In this document: positions 1 to 5,039 of the stretch, one piece after another
How the letters are laid out: the number at the start of each line of letters is the position of its first letter
Position numbering within the stretch: position 1 is the first letter of the stretch
DNA from: Chloroflexota bacterium
Lineage (GTDB): Bacteria; Chloroflexota; Anaerolineae; 4572-78; J111
Assembly: GCA_003695455.1 (NCBI GenBank)
Contig: RFJF01000351.1
Span: 1 to 7,403, forward strand
Length of the DNA stretch: 7,403 bases
Direction of reading: 5' to 3'
Made by a program: the position numbers and the translations under genes
The notes under the pieces: generated by a model
Told to the model about the DNA's origin: nothing
What the model saw: the letters and a program-made list of their open reading frames with translations, nothing else
The model's database searches: none

Positions 1-20
1 AAAAACCCACCGGGGTGTGG
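1..20 (-). terminator. possible intrinsic terminator downstream of tRNA-Met
   Basis: Read on the minus strand, CCAC (20-17) can pair with GTGG (10-7) around a 6-base loop, followed by G and a run of five T that reaches the window edge. It lies about 33 bases past the tRNA 3' end, a sensible place to end the leftward transcript. The stem is short and the T-run is cut off by the window, so the call is weak. Confidence 0.4.
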
Positions 21-53
21 CAGGTTTACAATAACAACCGAAATTTGGCATAA

Positions 54-127
54 TGCTGATGGGTGGACTTGAACCACCGACCCCGAAATTATGAGTTTCG
101 TGCTCTAACCGACTGAGCTACATCAGC
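54..127 (-). tRNA. tRNA-Met (anticodon CAT)
   Basis: A complete cloverleaf reads on the minus strand. The 7-bp acceptor stem is GCTGATG (127-121) with CATCAGC (61-55), and the discriminator A is at 54. The D arm has GCTC/GAGC. The anticodon stem CGAAA/TTTCG encloses the loop CTCATAA, with CAT at 93-91. The T arm is GGTGG-TTCAAGT-CCACC (78-62). No CCA follows (the next bases are TTA), so CCA must be added after transcription. The anticodon stem lacks the three G:C pairs of initiator tRNA and the first acceptor pair is G:C, so this is not tRNA-fMet. Elongator Met is the likeliest identity. A tRNA-Ile2 whose CAT is modified to lysidine cannot be excluded by eye. Confidence 0.95.
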
Positions 128-142
128 GTGTTTACGGTTCAC

Positions 143-170
143 ATTTTAGTCAAAAGCAGGGTGGAGTCAA
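143..170 (-). promoter_or_regulatory. sigma70-type promoter of the tRNA-Met gene
   Basis: On the minus strand, TTGACT (170-165) is followed by a 16-base spacer and TAAAAT (148-143), each one base off consensus. The -10 box ends 15 bases before the tRNA 5' end, leaving a pre-tRNA leader of about 8-10 bases for RNase P. The -35 box starts just after the TAA stop of the division gene (175-173), so the tRNA can be transcribed independently of it. Confidence 0.75.
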
Positions 171-172
171 AT

Positions 173-595
173 TTACGGGCCTATATTCCGCGGAGGAGAT
201 TGACCAAAAAACAGCTGCCACCAGGCTTGGCGGGGCGTTGTAATGGCAACGGGTTGGATACCGGCAGATGCAGTGACCCCGGTGTTGGGTTGGGCTTCGG
301 GGGTGGGGAGCACAACTACCACGGTTTCGCCCGGCTTGGCCCATTTCAGTTCCCGGCGAGCTACTTCTTCCACATACAAATCGCTGGCGGCGTAGGTGCG
401 CTGTTCCAGCAGTTTGTTTTGGTAGCGATGCGCTGCTGCAACTTCTTGCGCCAGGCGGTCTGCTTCGCGTTGTATGCGGTAGTTTGCGGCTGCCCGGCGT
501 CCAAAATCAACAATCAAAAACACAGAAATTGTCAGGGCGATAATCGCCACAAATTGGGTTACAGACGCTTTGATTGCGGGCTTTCGTTTTTTCAC
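173..595 (-). CDS. DivIC/FtsB-like septum formation initiator protein
   Basis: A 140-residue bitopic membrane protein. It has a short basic cytoplasmic N-terminus (KKRKPAIK), one TM helix at about 12-31, and a probable coiled coil at about 36-65. The segment at 73-95 (YVEEVARRELKWAKPGETVV) matches the conserved end of the FtsB/DivIC family. Those proteins act with FtsL and DivIB/FtsQ in the divisome outside the membrane. A Pro/Ala linker and the tail WWQLFFG follow; from memory this tail is seen in Chloroflexota homologues. I chose a GTG start because GAGGT sits 5 bases upstream. The in-frame ATG at 673 lies before the expected transcription start and would add an uncharacteristic 26 residues. 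Its own promoter lies at 676-704, downstream of the LysM lipoprotein gene. The family call is firm; FtsB versus DivIC naming is not resolved. Confidence 0.85.
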   Translation of the reverse strand: MKKRKPAIKASVTQFVAIIALTISVFLIVDFGRRAAANYRIQREADRLAQEVAAAHRYQNKLLEQRTYAASDLYVEEVARRELKWAKPGETVVVVLPTPEAQPNTGVTASAGIQPVAITTPRQAWWQLFFGQSPPRNIGP

Positions 596-600
596 AATTG

Positions 601-605
601 ACCTC
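601..605 (-). promoter_or_regulatory. ribosome binding site fixing the GTG start of the DivIC/FtsB gene
   Basis: GAGGT on the minus strand (605-601) is separated from GTG (595-593) by 5 bases. It is the only good Shine-Dalgarno sequence near the 5' end of this reading frame and selects GTG over the upstream ATG at 673. Confidence 0.75.
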
Positions 606-675
606 GATTGAGGCTGGCTGTGTTCTGGTTTAACGGCGGAAAATATGATGCGTACGGTACAACTGCACCCCATTT

Positions 676-704
676 ATTTTATCTGAATTCGTAAGTTATG
701 TCAA
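676..704 (-). promoter_or_regulatory. near-consensus sigma70 promoter of the DivIC/FtsB-like gene
   Basis: On the minus strand a perfect TTGACA (704-699), a 17-base spacer and TAAAAT (681-676) form the best promoter in the window. The -35 box abuts the TAA stop of the LysM lipoprotein gene (707-705). Transcription should start near 669, giving a 5' UTR of about 75 bases before the GTG at 595. Confidence 0.85.
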
Positions 705-1703
705 TTATTCGACCCGTAAGCCCTGAGCCAGCACATCAAAATGGTCTACCGTCCCACCGGTGATGATCAAATCAATTTCAAACGGGGTGGCTGCGGTTGG
801 TTTGAGTAAATTGACTGCCAAATCAGCTTGCCGTTGGGCCAGCACCCGATTTTCGTCATCATAAGTTACCACCACTAACCGGATAGATTCCACATCGCTG
901 CTGCCGGTGTTTCGAATTTGCCCGCGTACCCGGTACATTGATTGCTCTTTGGCCGCGCCAAATAAGTCAAACGGCTCAAGGTCAAAATAGTACCGTGTTT
1001 GACCAGACATTGGCACAGCAGCTACGGGAATAACCTGATACTGGGCAAACGAATCGGGCGGGTTTTCAAACAGAATGGCAAAGGGTGCGGATTTGCCGGG
1101 TGGAACCACATCCAGTTGGGTAAATGTTGCTTCACGGGCCAGTAACAATCCGTCGGCATCCAGCAGCGAGGCCTCAATGACCACATCGGTCAGCGGTGTG
1201 GGGCCCGGGTTGGTCACCGAGCCAAGACCCCACAGCGTGCCCTGCCGGGTTTTTTGAAAGTGAATGGTGGTAACGTTGAGCGGAAAAGGCGTGGGTGTGG
1301 GGGTGGGGGGTATCTCTGAACTCTGGTCCGGCGGTGGAATAATCAGCGTTTGCCCAATCTGCAAAAATCGGGGGTCAACAATGCCGTTGGCTTCCTGCAG
1401 CGCCTCTGTGGAGACATCAAACTGAATGGCAACCTTGAGCAGCGTATCGCCGGATTGAATGGTGTAAACCACCGGGGTGGGCGACACCGTGGCGGTGGGC
1501 GATGGAATGGGCGTGGCTCTTTTGGGCGTGGCGGTAGGTTGAGGTGTGGCGGTGGGCTGCGGAGTGTCTGCAATTGGGGCGGGCGTTGCGGTTGGCGTGG
1601 CAACCGGGGTTGGCGTGCTGGCCGGCGCGCAACCGCCCAGCATGAATCCGGCAGTTAGCCAGCAGCAAAACAGCGTCACATATTGTTTGATACCGTGTTT
1701 CAT
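705..1703 (-). CDS. LysM-domain lipoprotein with Pro/Thr linker and FxLYD-like C-terminal domains
   Basis: A 332-residue lipoprotein, probably tethered to the outer face of the membrane and bound to peptidoglycan. The signal peptide ends in lipobox LGGC, with lipidated Cys25. A low-complexity Pro/Thr/Ala linker spans about 28-78. One LysM domain spans about 79-123 (VYTIQSGDTL ... LQIGQTLIIP); LysM binds N-acetylglucosamine-containing glycans. A short second PT-rich linker (131-141) leads to two beta-rich segments at about 150-240 and 255-332. Both contain 'G.v.N.G...l.dV.i...l.D..G.lla'-type patterns resembling FxLYD/CARDB-like domains, so they may have arisen by duplication. I chose the ATG at 1703 because it starts the signal peptide; an in-frame TTG at 1754 would put 17 odd residues before it. 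No Shine-Dalgarno is visible and a -10-like box ends 8 bases upstream, so translation may be leaderless. A catalytic role is not apparent. Confidence 0.85.
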   Translation of the reverse strand: MKHGIKQYVTLFCCWLTAGFMLGGCAPASTPTPVATPTATPAPIADTPQPTATPQPTATPKRATPIPSPTATVSPTPVVYTIQSGDTLLKVAIQFDVSTEALQEANGIVDPRFLQIGQTLIIPPPDQSSEIPPTPTPTPFPLNVTTIHFQKTRQGTLWGLGSVTNPGPTPLTDVVIEASLLDADGLLLAREATFTQLDVVPPGKSAPFAILFENPPDSFAQYQVIPVAAVPMSGQTRYYFDLEPFDLFGAAKEQSMYRVRGQIRNTGSSDVESIRLVVVTYDDENRVLAQRQADLAVNLLKPTAATPFEIDLIITGGTVDHFDVLAQGLRVE

Positions 1704-1711
1704 AGCGCCGC

Positions 1712-1741
1712 ATTGTACCACAATCAGGCCGCAGAACTGAA
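1712..1741 (-). promoter_or_regulatory. possible extended -10 promoter of the LysM lipoprotein gene
   Basis: On the minus strand TGG-TACAAT (1720-1712) is an extended -10 element. The best -35 candidate, TTCAGT (1741-1736), is poor. The -10 box ends 8 bases before the ATG at 1703, so the transcript would begin at or next to the start codon. This fits the absence of a Shine-Dalgarno sequence. Confidence 0.4.
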
Positions 1742-1819
1742 ACCGGACGGTCAATTTAGGAAATGTTCAACAGTCAATTGACCAGTTGGCTGTTTGAAAA
1801 AAATTGCGCTTATGTCTTG

Positions 1820-1848
1820 TTGCAAATAAAAAAAAGGTTTGGTACAAT
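1820..1848 (+). promoter_or_regulatory. sigma70-type promoter upstream of the Xer recombinase gene
   Basis: TTGCAA (1820-1825), a 17-base A-rich spacer and an extended -10, TGG-TACAAT (1840-1848, hexamer 1843-1848), point rightward. The predicted start near 1855 leaves an unusually long leader of about 220 bases before the recombinase ATG at 2075. Confidence 0.65.
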
Positions 1849-1854
1849 GAATTA

Positions 1855-2074
1855 ACCTAATTCCCCATTTTATGCAAAGCGCAGATTTGGCGTTTTGTGT
1901 ATGAACAAGTGTGCCACCTTGTCTTTTGTTAACAAATTTCAGCTTCGTCCACAGCCAACTTGTCAGGCGTCAAGGTAGACAGCTACAAACTGATTTTTGG
2001 GCCAGAAACCAGAATTCTGCCCCGTATGCTTTGCCTTTCAGTCTTAAATTATGCCGGTATTAAGGAACAGAAAA
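1855..2074 (+). promoter_or_regulatory. long structured 5' leader of the Xer recombinase gene
   Basis: With the divergent promoters, this leader makes up the 371-base stretch 1704-2074 without a clear gene. It contains an imperfect direct repeat (1913-1923 and 1954-1964, 10 of 11 bases alike) and alternative pairings among ACAAG (1905-1909), ACCTTG (1916-1921), CTTGT (1959-1963) and CAAGGT (1971-1976). It also has a perfect palindrome TTTGTTAACAAA (1925-1936) and a hairpin at 1999-2023 (GGGCCAGAA/TTCTGCCCC, one C-C mismatch, 7-base loop). Two tiny overlapping reading frames (1872-1904 and 1901-1978) lack ribosome sites. I recognise no known riboswitch. The structures could regulate the gene or be chance. 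Confidence 0.35.
2062..2066 (+). promoter_or_regulatory. ribosome binding site fixing the Xer recombinase start
   Basis: AAGGA lies 8 bases before the ATG at 2075. The in-frame ATG at 2051 has no comparable site upstream, so the later start is preferred. Confidence 0.75.
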
Positions 2075-2965
2075 ATGAAAGAAAATATTCAGGATTTTCT
2101 GAAGTTTTTAGAGGTTGACAAAAAGTATGCCGAAAATACCGTTGCGGCTTATCAAAACGATCTCAACCAGTTTTACGAAGGCATTGGCGCGGGCCATGAT
2201 GGACAAGGCCCCCAGGCCTGGAATGAGGTTTCAAAGGCGGAGATTATTGCCTACATTGATCAACTGAAAAACAGTGGGTATACCTCGTCAACCGTAGCCA
2301 GAAAAGTGGCCGCCATTAAATCTTTCTTTCATTTTTTGCTGGCCGAAGGTGTACTCACCGATGACCCCACTTTTACGCTTGACTCACCCAAAGTAAAAAA
2401 ACGGCTGCCCAAAGCTATCTCTCCCGCCGAAATTGAACGCATTCTCCGCGCCCCCCTCGATGAAATTGGCCCCAAATCCCAGCGAGACCTGGCCTTGCTG
2501 GAAATGCTGTACGCCTCTGGCATGCGCGTTACCGAACTTGTCTCGCTGAACGTATCTGACCTCACCTTTGATGAGGGATCGGCTACCGGTTCGGTGCGGG
2601 TACGGGGCAAACGCGCCAGCAAAGACCGCACCATTCCCCTGAGCGGCTCAGTAGTCAACACATTGCAGGCGTACATTAACGGCGCCCGCGCCACACTCAT
2701 TCACAATCCCAAAGAAGATGCGCTGTTTTTGAACAATCGGGGGCAGCGCCTCACACGGCAGGGGTTGTGGCTCATCATCAAACGGTATGTTGAAATTGTG
2801 GGTATTTCCGGGCAGGTTACGCCGCACACTCTGCGCCACTCATTTGCGGCTCATAAATTGAGTCAGGGAAAATCGTTGCAGGATATTCAAAAATTGCTGG
2901 GGCACGCCAATATTTCAACCACCCAGGTTTACGCCCAGCTCAACAAAGAATCCGGTGACCAGTAG
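2075..2965 (+). CDS. xerC: XerC/XerD-family tyrosine site-specific recombinase
   Basis: A 296-residue tyrosine recombinase, the usual length for XerC/XerD. The family cuts and rejoins DNA through a 3'-phosphotyrosine and resolves chromosome dimers at dif during division. Residues 1-105 form the SAM-like core-binding domain (FLKFLEVDKKYAENTVAAY ... VARKVAAIKSFFHFL). Residues from about 110 form the catalytic domain, with all catalytic residues present: R151 (ASGMRVTEL), K179 (VRVRGK), H251 and R254 (HTLRHSFAAH), H277 (LLGHANISTTQ) and nucleophile Y286. I start at ATG 2075 because of its AAGGA site. The motifs mix XerC and XerD traits, so the C/D label is not secure. The short acidic tail and lack of neighbouring phage genes favour a housekeeping enzyme over a mobile-element integrase. 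Two hairpins follow the stop codon. Confidence 0.9.
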   Translation: MKENIQDFLKFLEVDKKYAENTVAAYQNDLNQFYEGIGAGHDGQGPQAWNEVSKAEIIAYIDQLKNSGYTSSTVARKVAAIKSFFHFLLAEGVLTDDPTFTLDSPKVKKRLPKAISPAEIERILRAPLDEIGPKSQRDLALLEMLYASGMRVTELVSLNVSDLTFDEGSATGSVRVRGKRASKDRTIPLSGSVVNTLQAYINGARATLIHNPKEDALFLNNRGQRLTRQGLWLIIKRYVEIVGISGQVTPHTLRHSFAAHKLSQGKSLQDIQKLLGHANISTTQVYAQLNKESGDQ

Positions 2966-2976
2966 CCGGATTTATT
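2949..2976 (+). terminator. weak hairpin overlapping the end of the Xer gene
   Basis: AATCCGG (2949-2955) and CCGGATT (2966-2972) form a 7-bp stem with a 10-base loop that includes the TAG stop. The following tract, TTTATT, is poor. It may act as a first, leaky terminator or protect the 3' end; the stronger terminator lies about 45 bases on. Confidence 0.35.
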
Positions 2977-3016
2977 CCGTTTCTTGCGTATTAAAATTGC
3001 CAATATTGAAAAATTG

Positions 3017-3046
3017 ATGCAGAGTGTGCACCGCTCTGCATTTTTT
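3017..3046 (+). terminator. intrinsic terminator between the Xer and purine phosphorylase genes
   Basis: ATGCAGAG (3017-3024) pairs perfectly with CTCTGCAT (3034-3041) around a 9-base loop, followed directly by a run of six T (3041-3046, the first base shared with the stem). An A-tract precedes the stem. The T-run ends 6 bases before the phosphorylase ribosome site (AAGGA, 3053-3057). Confidence 0.8.
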
Positions 3047-3066
3047 CTGAACAAGGAATTAGCTCA

Positions 3067-3930
3067 ATGACAACCCAATCACAATCACAACAATTCTACA
3101 CTCTTGACCAATTCAAACAGGCCGCCGATGCCATCCGGTCCCAAACCGACCACCGCCCCGAGATTGCGCTGGTTTTGGGTTCCGGCCTCAGCCCGCTGGC
3201 CGATGAAATTACAGATGCCAATATCATCCCCTACCAGGATATTCCACACTTTCCCCACTCCGGCGCGCCCGGTCACGCCGGCCGGCTGGTCATTGGCAAA
3301 CTGGGCGACAAAACGGTGTTGGTGATGCAGGGCCGCACCCATTTTTACGAGGGGTACAGCCCCCAACACATCACCTTTCCCATCCGGGTGATGAGCGTGC
3401 TGGGCATCAAAACCCTGATTCTTACCAACGCCGCCGGCGGCGTAAACCGTCAATTTCAGGCCGGTGATTTAATGCTGATTACTGACCATCTCAATTTTGT
3501 GGGTATGGCCGGGTTTCACCCGCTGCGTGGTCCCAACCTGGATGAATTTGGACCCCGTTTTCCCAGCATGACCGAACCTTACAACCCGGAACTGATTGGG
3601 TTGGCCGGTGAGGTTGCCGGTCAGAATAACCTCAGCTTGCGTCAGGGCGTGTACGCCTACCTGGCCGGCCCCTCGTTTGAAACCCCCGCCGAAATCCGCA
3701 TGCTGGCGGCACTGGGCGCAGACGCCGTGGGAATGTCTACCGTGCCGGAAGCCATTATAGCCAATCACAGCGGAATCCGGGTGTTGGGCATTAGCAGCAT
3801 CACCAATGTGGCAGTGGCCGCATTTGGCTCCGGGCTGGAAACCACCCATGAAGAAGTGCTGGCAACCGGCAAAACAATTGTGCCGCGGTTGATGTTGTTA
3901 CTTAAAGGTATTCTGGAAAAATTGCCATAA
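3067..3930 (+). CDS. punA: purine nucleoside phosphorylase (trimeric, PNP/MTAP family)
   Basis: A 287-residue cytoplasmic enzyme of purine salvage. It cleaves purine (deoxy)nucleosides with phosphate to give the free base and (deoxy)ribose-1-phosphate. Visible family motifs are LGSGL (37-41), PGHAG (68-72), QGRTHFYEGY (88-97), NAAGG (121-125), ITDHLN (138-143), AGPSFET (200-206) and GADAVGMSTVPE (217-228). By analogy with human PNP, phosphate contacts are S40, H70, R90 and S224. Base contacts are E205 and N247 (SITN), with M223 near the sugar. The Glu/Asn pair predicts 6-oxopurines (inosine, guanosine) over adenosine. H261 lies in the conserved THEEVL segment. The length is normal and no key residue is missing. 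AAGGA lies 9 bases before the ATG. A terminator sits just upstream and no separate promoter is obvious. A promoter for the next gene overlaps this stop codon. Confidence 0.95.
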   Translation: MTTQSQSQQFYTLDQFKQAADAIRSQTDHRPEIALVLGSGLSPLADEITDANIIPYQDIPHFPHSGAPGHAGRLVIGKLGDKTVLVMQGRTHFYEGYSPQHITFPIRVMSVLGIKTLILTNAAGGVNRQFQAGDLMLITDHLNFVGMAGFHPLRGPNLDEFGPRFPSMTEPYNPELIGLAGEVAGQNNLSLRQGVYAYLAGPSFETPAEIRMLAALGADAVGMSTVPEAIIANHSGIRVLGISSITNVAVAAFGSGLETTHEEVLATGKTIVPRLMLLLKGILEKLP

Positions 3931-3950
3931 TTTGCCCCTGTTTGTATACT
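3922..3950 (+). promoter_or_regulatory. sigma70-type promoter reading into the repeat-flanked membrane gene
   Basis: TTGCCA (3922-3927), an exact 17-base spacer and TATACT (3945-3950) each match consensus at 5 of 6 positions. The -35 box lies in the last codons of the phosphorylase gene and the TAA stop (3928-3930) falls in the spacer. A start near 3957 would transcribe the whole left repeat arm as part of a leader of about 190 bases. Confidence 0.65.
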
Positions 3951-3972
3951 CTACTGGTTTGCAAGATTACAT

Positions 3973-4095
3973 GGACAAGCCGGAACCAAACAGGAAATGG
4001 AGTATGGAATAGGGATTACAGATTAGGTCATTACTTCTTACTCCCTTTTCCTTACTTTCCGGTTGCACATAATTTTCTTGCTCAAAGAACAAACT
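3973..4095 (+). repeat. left arm of a ~124-bp inverted repeat pair
   Basis: This 123-bp segment matches the reverse complement of 4901-5024. My hand alignment gives 111 of 124 columns identical (12 mismatches, one 1-bp gap), about 90%. The first 29 bases, and a 28-base block at 4029-4056, are identical in the two copies. Four degenerate heptads, GGANTAN-like, run at 3999-4026. Three more run on the opposite strand at 4031-4051. AGCCGGAA (3978-3985) can pair with TTCCGGTT (4057-4064), so the arm can also fold on itself. It starts 43 bases past the phosphorylase stop and ends 49 bases before the next ATG. No target-site duplication is seen outside the arms. Confidence 0.93.
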
Positions 4096-4144
4096 TATTA
4101 CCGGAAAGCACTTGTTGATTTGATCTGAAAACGCAGCAGGACAC

Positions 4145-4873
4145 ATGTTAGAATTTCTCCGGCCAATTGTTATTTTTGACACCTGGCTTTACATCATTTT
4201 GGGGCTGGTAGCCATTTTCTTTTTGCGGCTGATTTGGCTGGCCCGCCGAGACCGCAGCCGTTCAATATTTGCGCTGGAACGCGAAAACGCCAGCATCAGA
4301 ATTACGCGCTATTTTGCCGGATTCATGATTGTGCTGGTGTTGATGCTGGGCGTTTACTACCTCAGTCTGGTCACGCCAACCATCGTTCCACCGCCGCCCG
4401 ATACCCCTACCCCCACGCCTATCATCGCCCTGCCGCCAACGCCCACACCGCCGCCGTTGTTGCCAACACCCACACCCACTGCCACGCCCGCCCCAACCAC
4501 AATTCCCACACCCATCATCGAGGATACACCGCCGCCACCCACCCCCGAAATTTCACAGGGACAGCCACCCAATTGCCCCAATCCGGCGGCACGGATCACC
4601 CAGCCCGGCAACGGCGCTGCCGTAGTGGGCGTGGTTCAAGTGCTGGGCGCCGCTGCCATTGATAATTTTGATTACTACAAGTTTGAGTTTCAGGACCCGG
4701 CGTCCGGGGATTGGGTCTTTGTGAACAGATTTGATAACCCCGTAGCCAACGGCGTACTCGGCTCGTGGAACAGCGACACCGTGCCGCCGGGCCAGTACCA
4801 GTTCCGGCTGGTGGTGGTTGATAAAATTGGCAACTACCCCGAGCCGTGTGTGGTTCAACTGGCCGTAAAATAA
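4145..4873 (+). CDS. two-TM membrane protein with Pro/Thr linker and extracytoplasmic beta domain (unknown function)
   Basis: A 242-residue protein I cannot name. Two hydrophobic helices lie at about 11-33 and 57-79. A basic loop (ARRDRSRS) between them suggests the loop is cytoplasmic, with the remainder outside. Residues 80-140 are a low-complexity Pro/Thr linker. Residues 144-242 look like a small beta-sandwich: 'CPNPAARITQPGNGAAV.GVVQVLGAA ... YYKFEFQDPASGDWVFV ... LGSWNSDTVPPGQYQFRLVVVD'. From memory, such modules end many Chloroflexota envelope proteins. C144 and C235 bracket the domain and could form a disulfide. AGGA lies only 3 bases before the ATG, a tight spacing. The gene sits alone between two inverted repeat arms and no catalytic motif is visible. 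A role in surface display or glycan binding is possible but only inferred. Confidence 0.8.
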   Translation: MLEFLRPIVIFDTWLYIILGLVAIFFLRLIWLARRDRSRSIFALERENASIRITRYFAGFMIVLVLMLGVYYLSLVTPTIVPPPPDTPTPTPIIALPPTPTPPPLLPTPTPTATPAPTTIPTPIIEDTPPPPTPEISQGQPPNCPNPAARITQPGNGAAVVGVVQVLGAAAIDNFDYYKFEFQDPASGDWVFVNRFDNPVANGVLGSWNSDTVPPGQYQFRLVVVDKIGNYPEPCVVQLAVK

Positions 4874-4900
4874 GCCTGCATAAGGTGCTTTTTAGTCAAA

Positions 4901-5024
4901 AGTTTGTAATTTGTGCAAGAAAATTATGTGCAGCCGGGAAGTAAGGAAAAGGGAGTAAGAAGTAATTGGCCTACTCTGTAGTCCGTACTCCTTAATCCAT
5001 TTCCTGTTTGGTTCCGGCTTGTCC
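4901..5024 (-). repeat. right arm of the ~124-bp inverted repeat pair
   Basis: This is the opposite-orientation partner of 3973-4095. Read on the minus strand, heptads GGATTAA, GGAGTAC, GGACTAC and AGAGTAG occupy 4998-4971. AGCCGG (5019-5014) can pair with CCGGCT (4937-4932). The arm begins 27 bases after the membrane gene stop and ends 15 bases before the ATG of the DprA-like gene. The ribosome site of that gene (AGGGTG, 5030-5035) lies just outside it. Confidence 0.93.
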
Positions 5025-5039
5025 GGGTTAGGGTGAATA

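Noticed and set aside
40..66. Possible dif-like site near the tRNA (GGCATAATG resembles one half of dif), suggestive given the Xer gene nearby
   Set aside because: The matching bases run into the tRNA 3' end and the other half-site is absent.
128..601. Open frame on the plus strand, 157 codons
   Set aside because: It is antisense to the well supported DivIC/FtsB gene, overlaps its promoter-tRNA spacer, and has no recognisable domain.
2051..2074. Upstream ATG at 2051 as the Xer start
   Set aside because: It has no ribosome site, whereas ATG 2075 has AAGGA 8 bases upstream and gives the standard family start and length.
54..2965. Integrative element with the tRNA as attachment site and the Xer gene as integrase
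   Set aside because: No phage or plasmid genes lie between them, I noticed no duplicated tRNA 3' end in the window, and the recombinase has housekeeping Xer length and motifs.
4866..4900. Terminator after the membrane gene (short GC stem before TTTTT, then an A/T-only stem)
   Set aside because: Only 3-4 base pairs form in either hairpin; too weak to call.
4881..4903. A 13-base sequence, TTTTAGTCAAAAG, shared with the tRNA promoter region near 145-157
   Set aside because: It is short, AT-rich and partly palindromic with no shared context beyond it; chance is the simplest reading.
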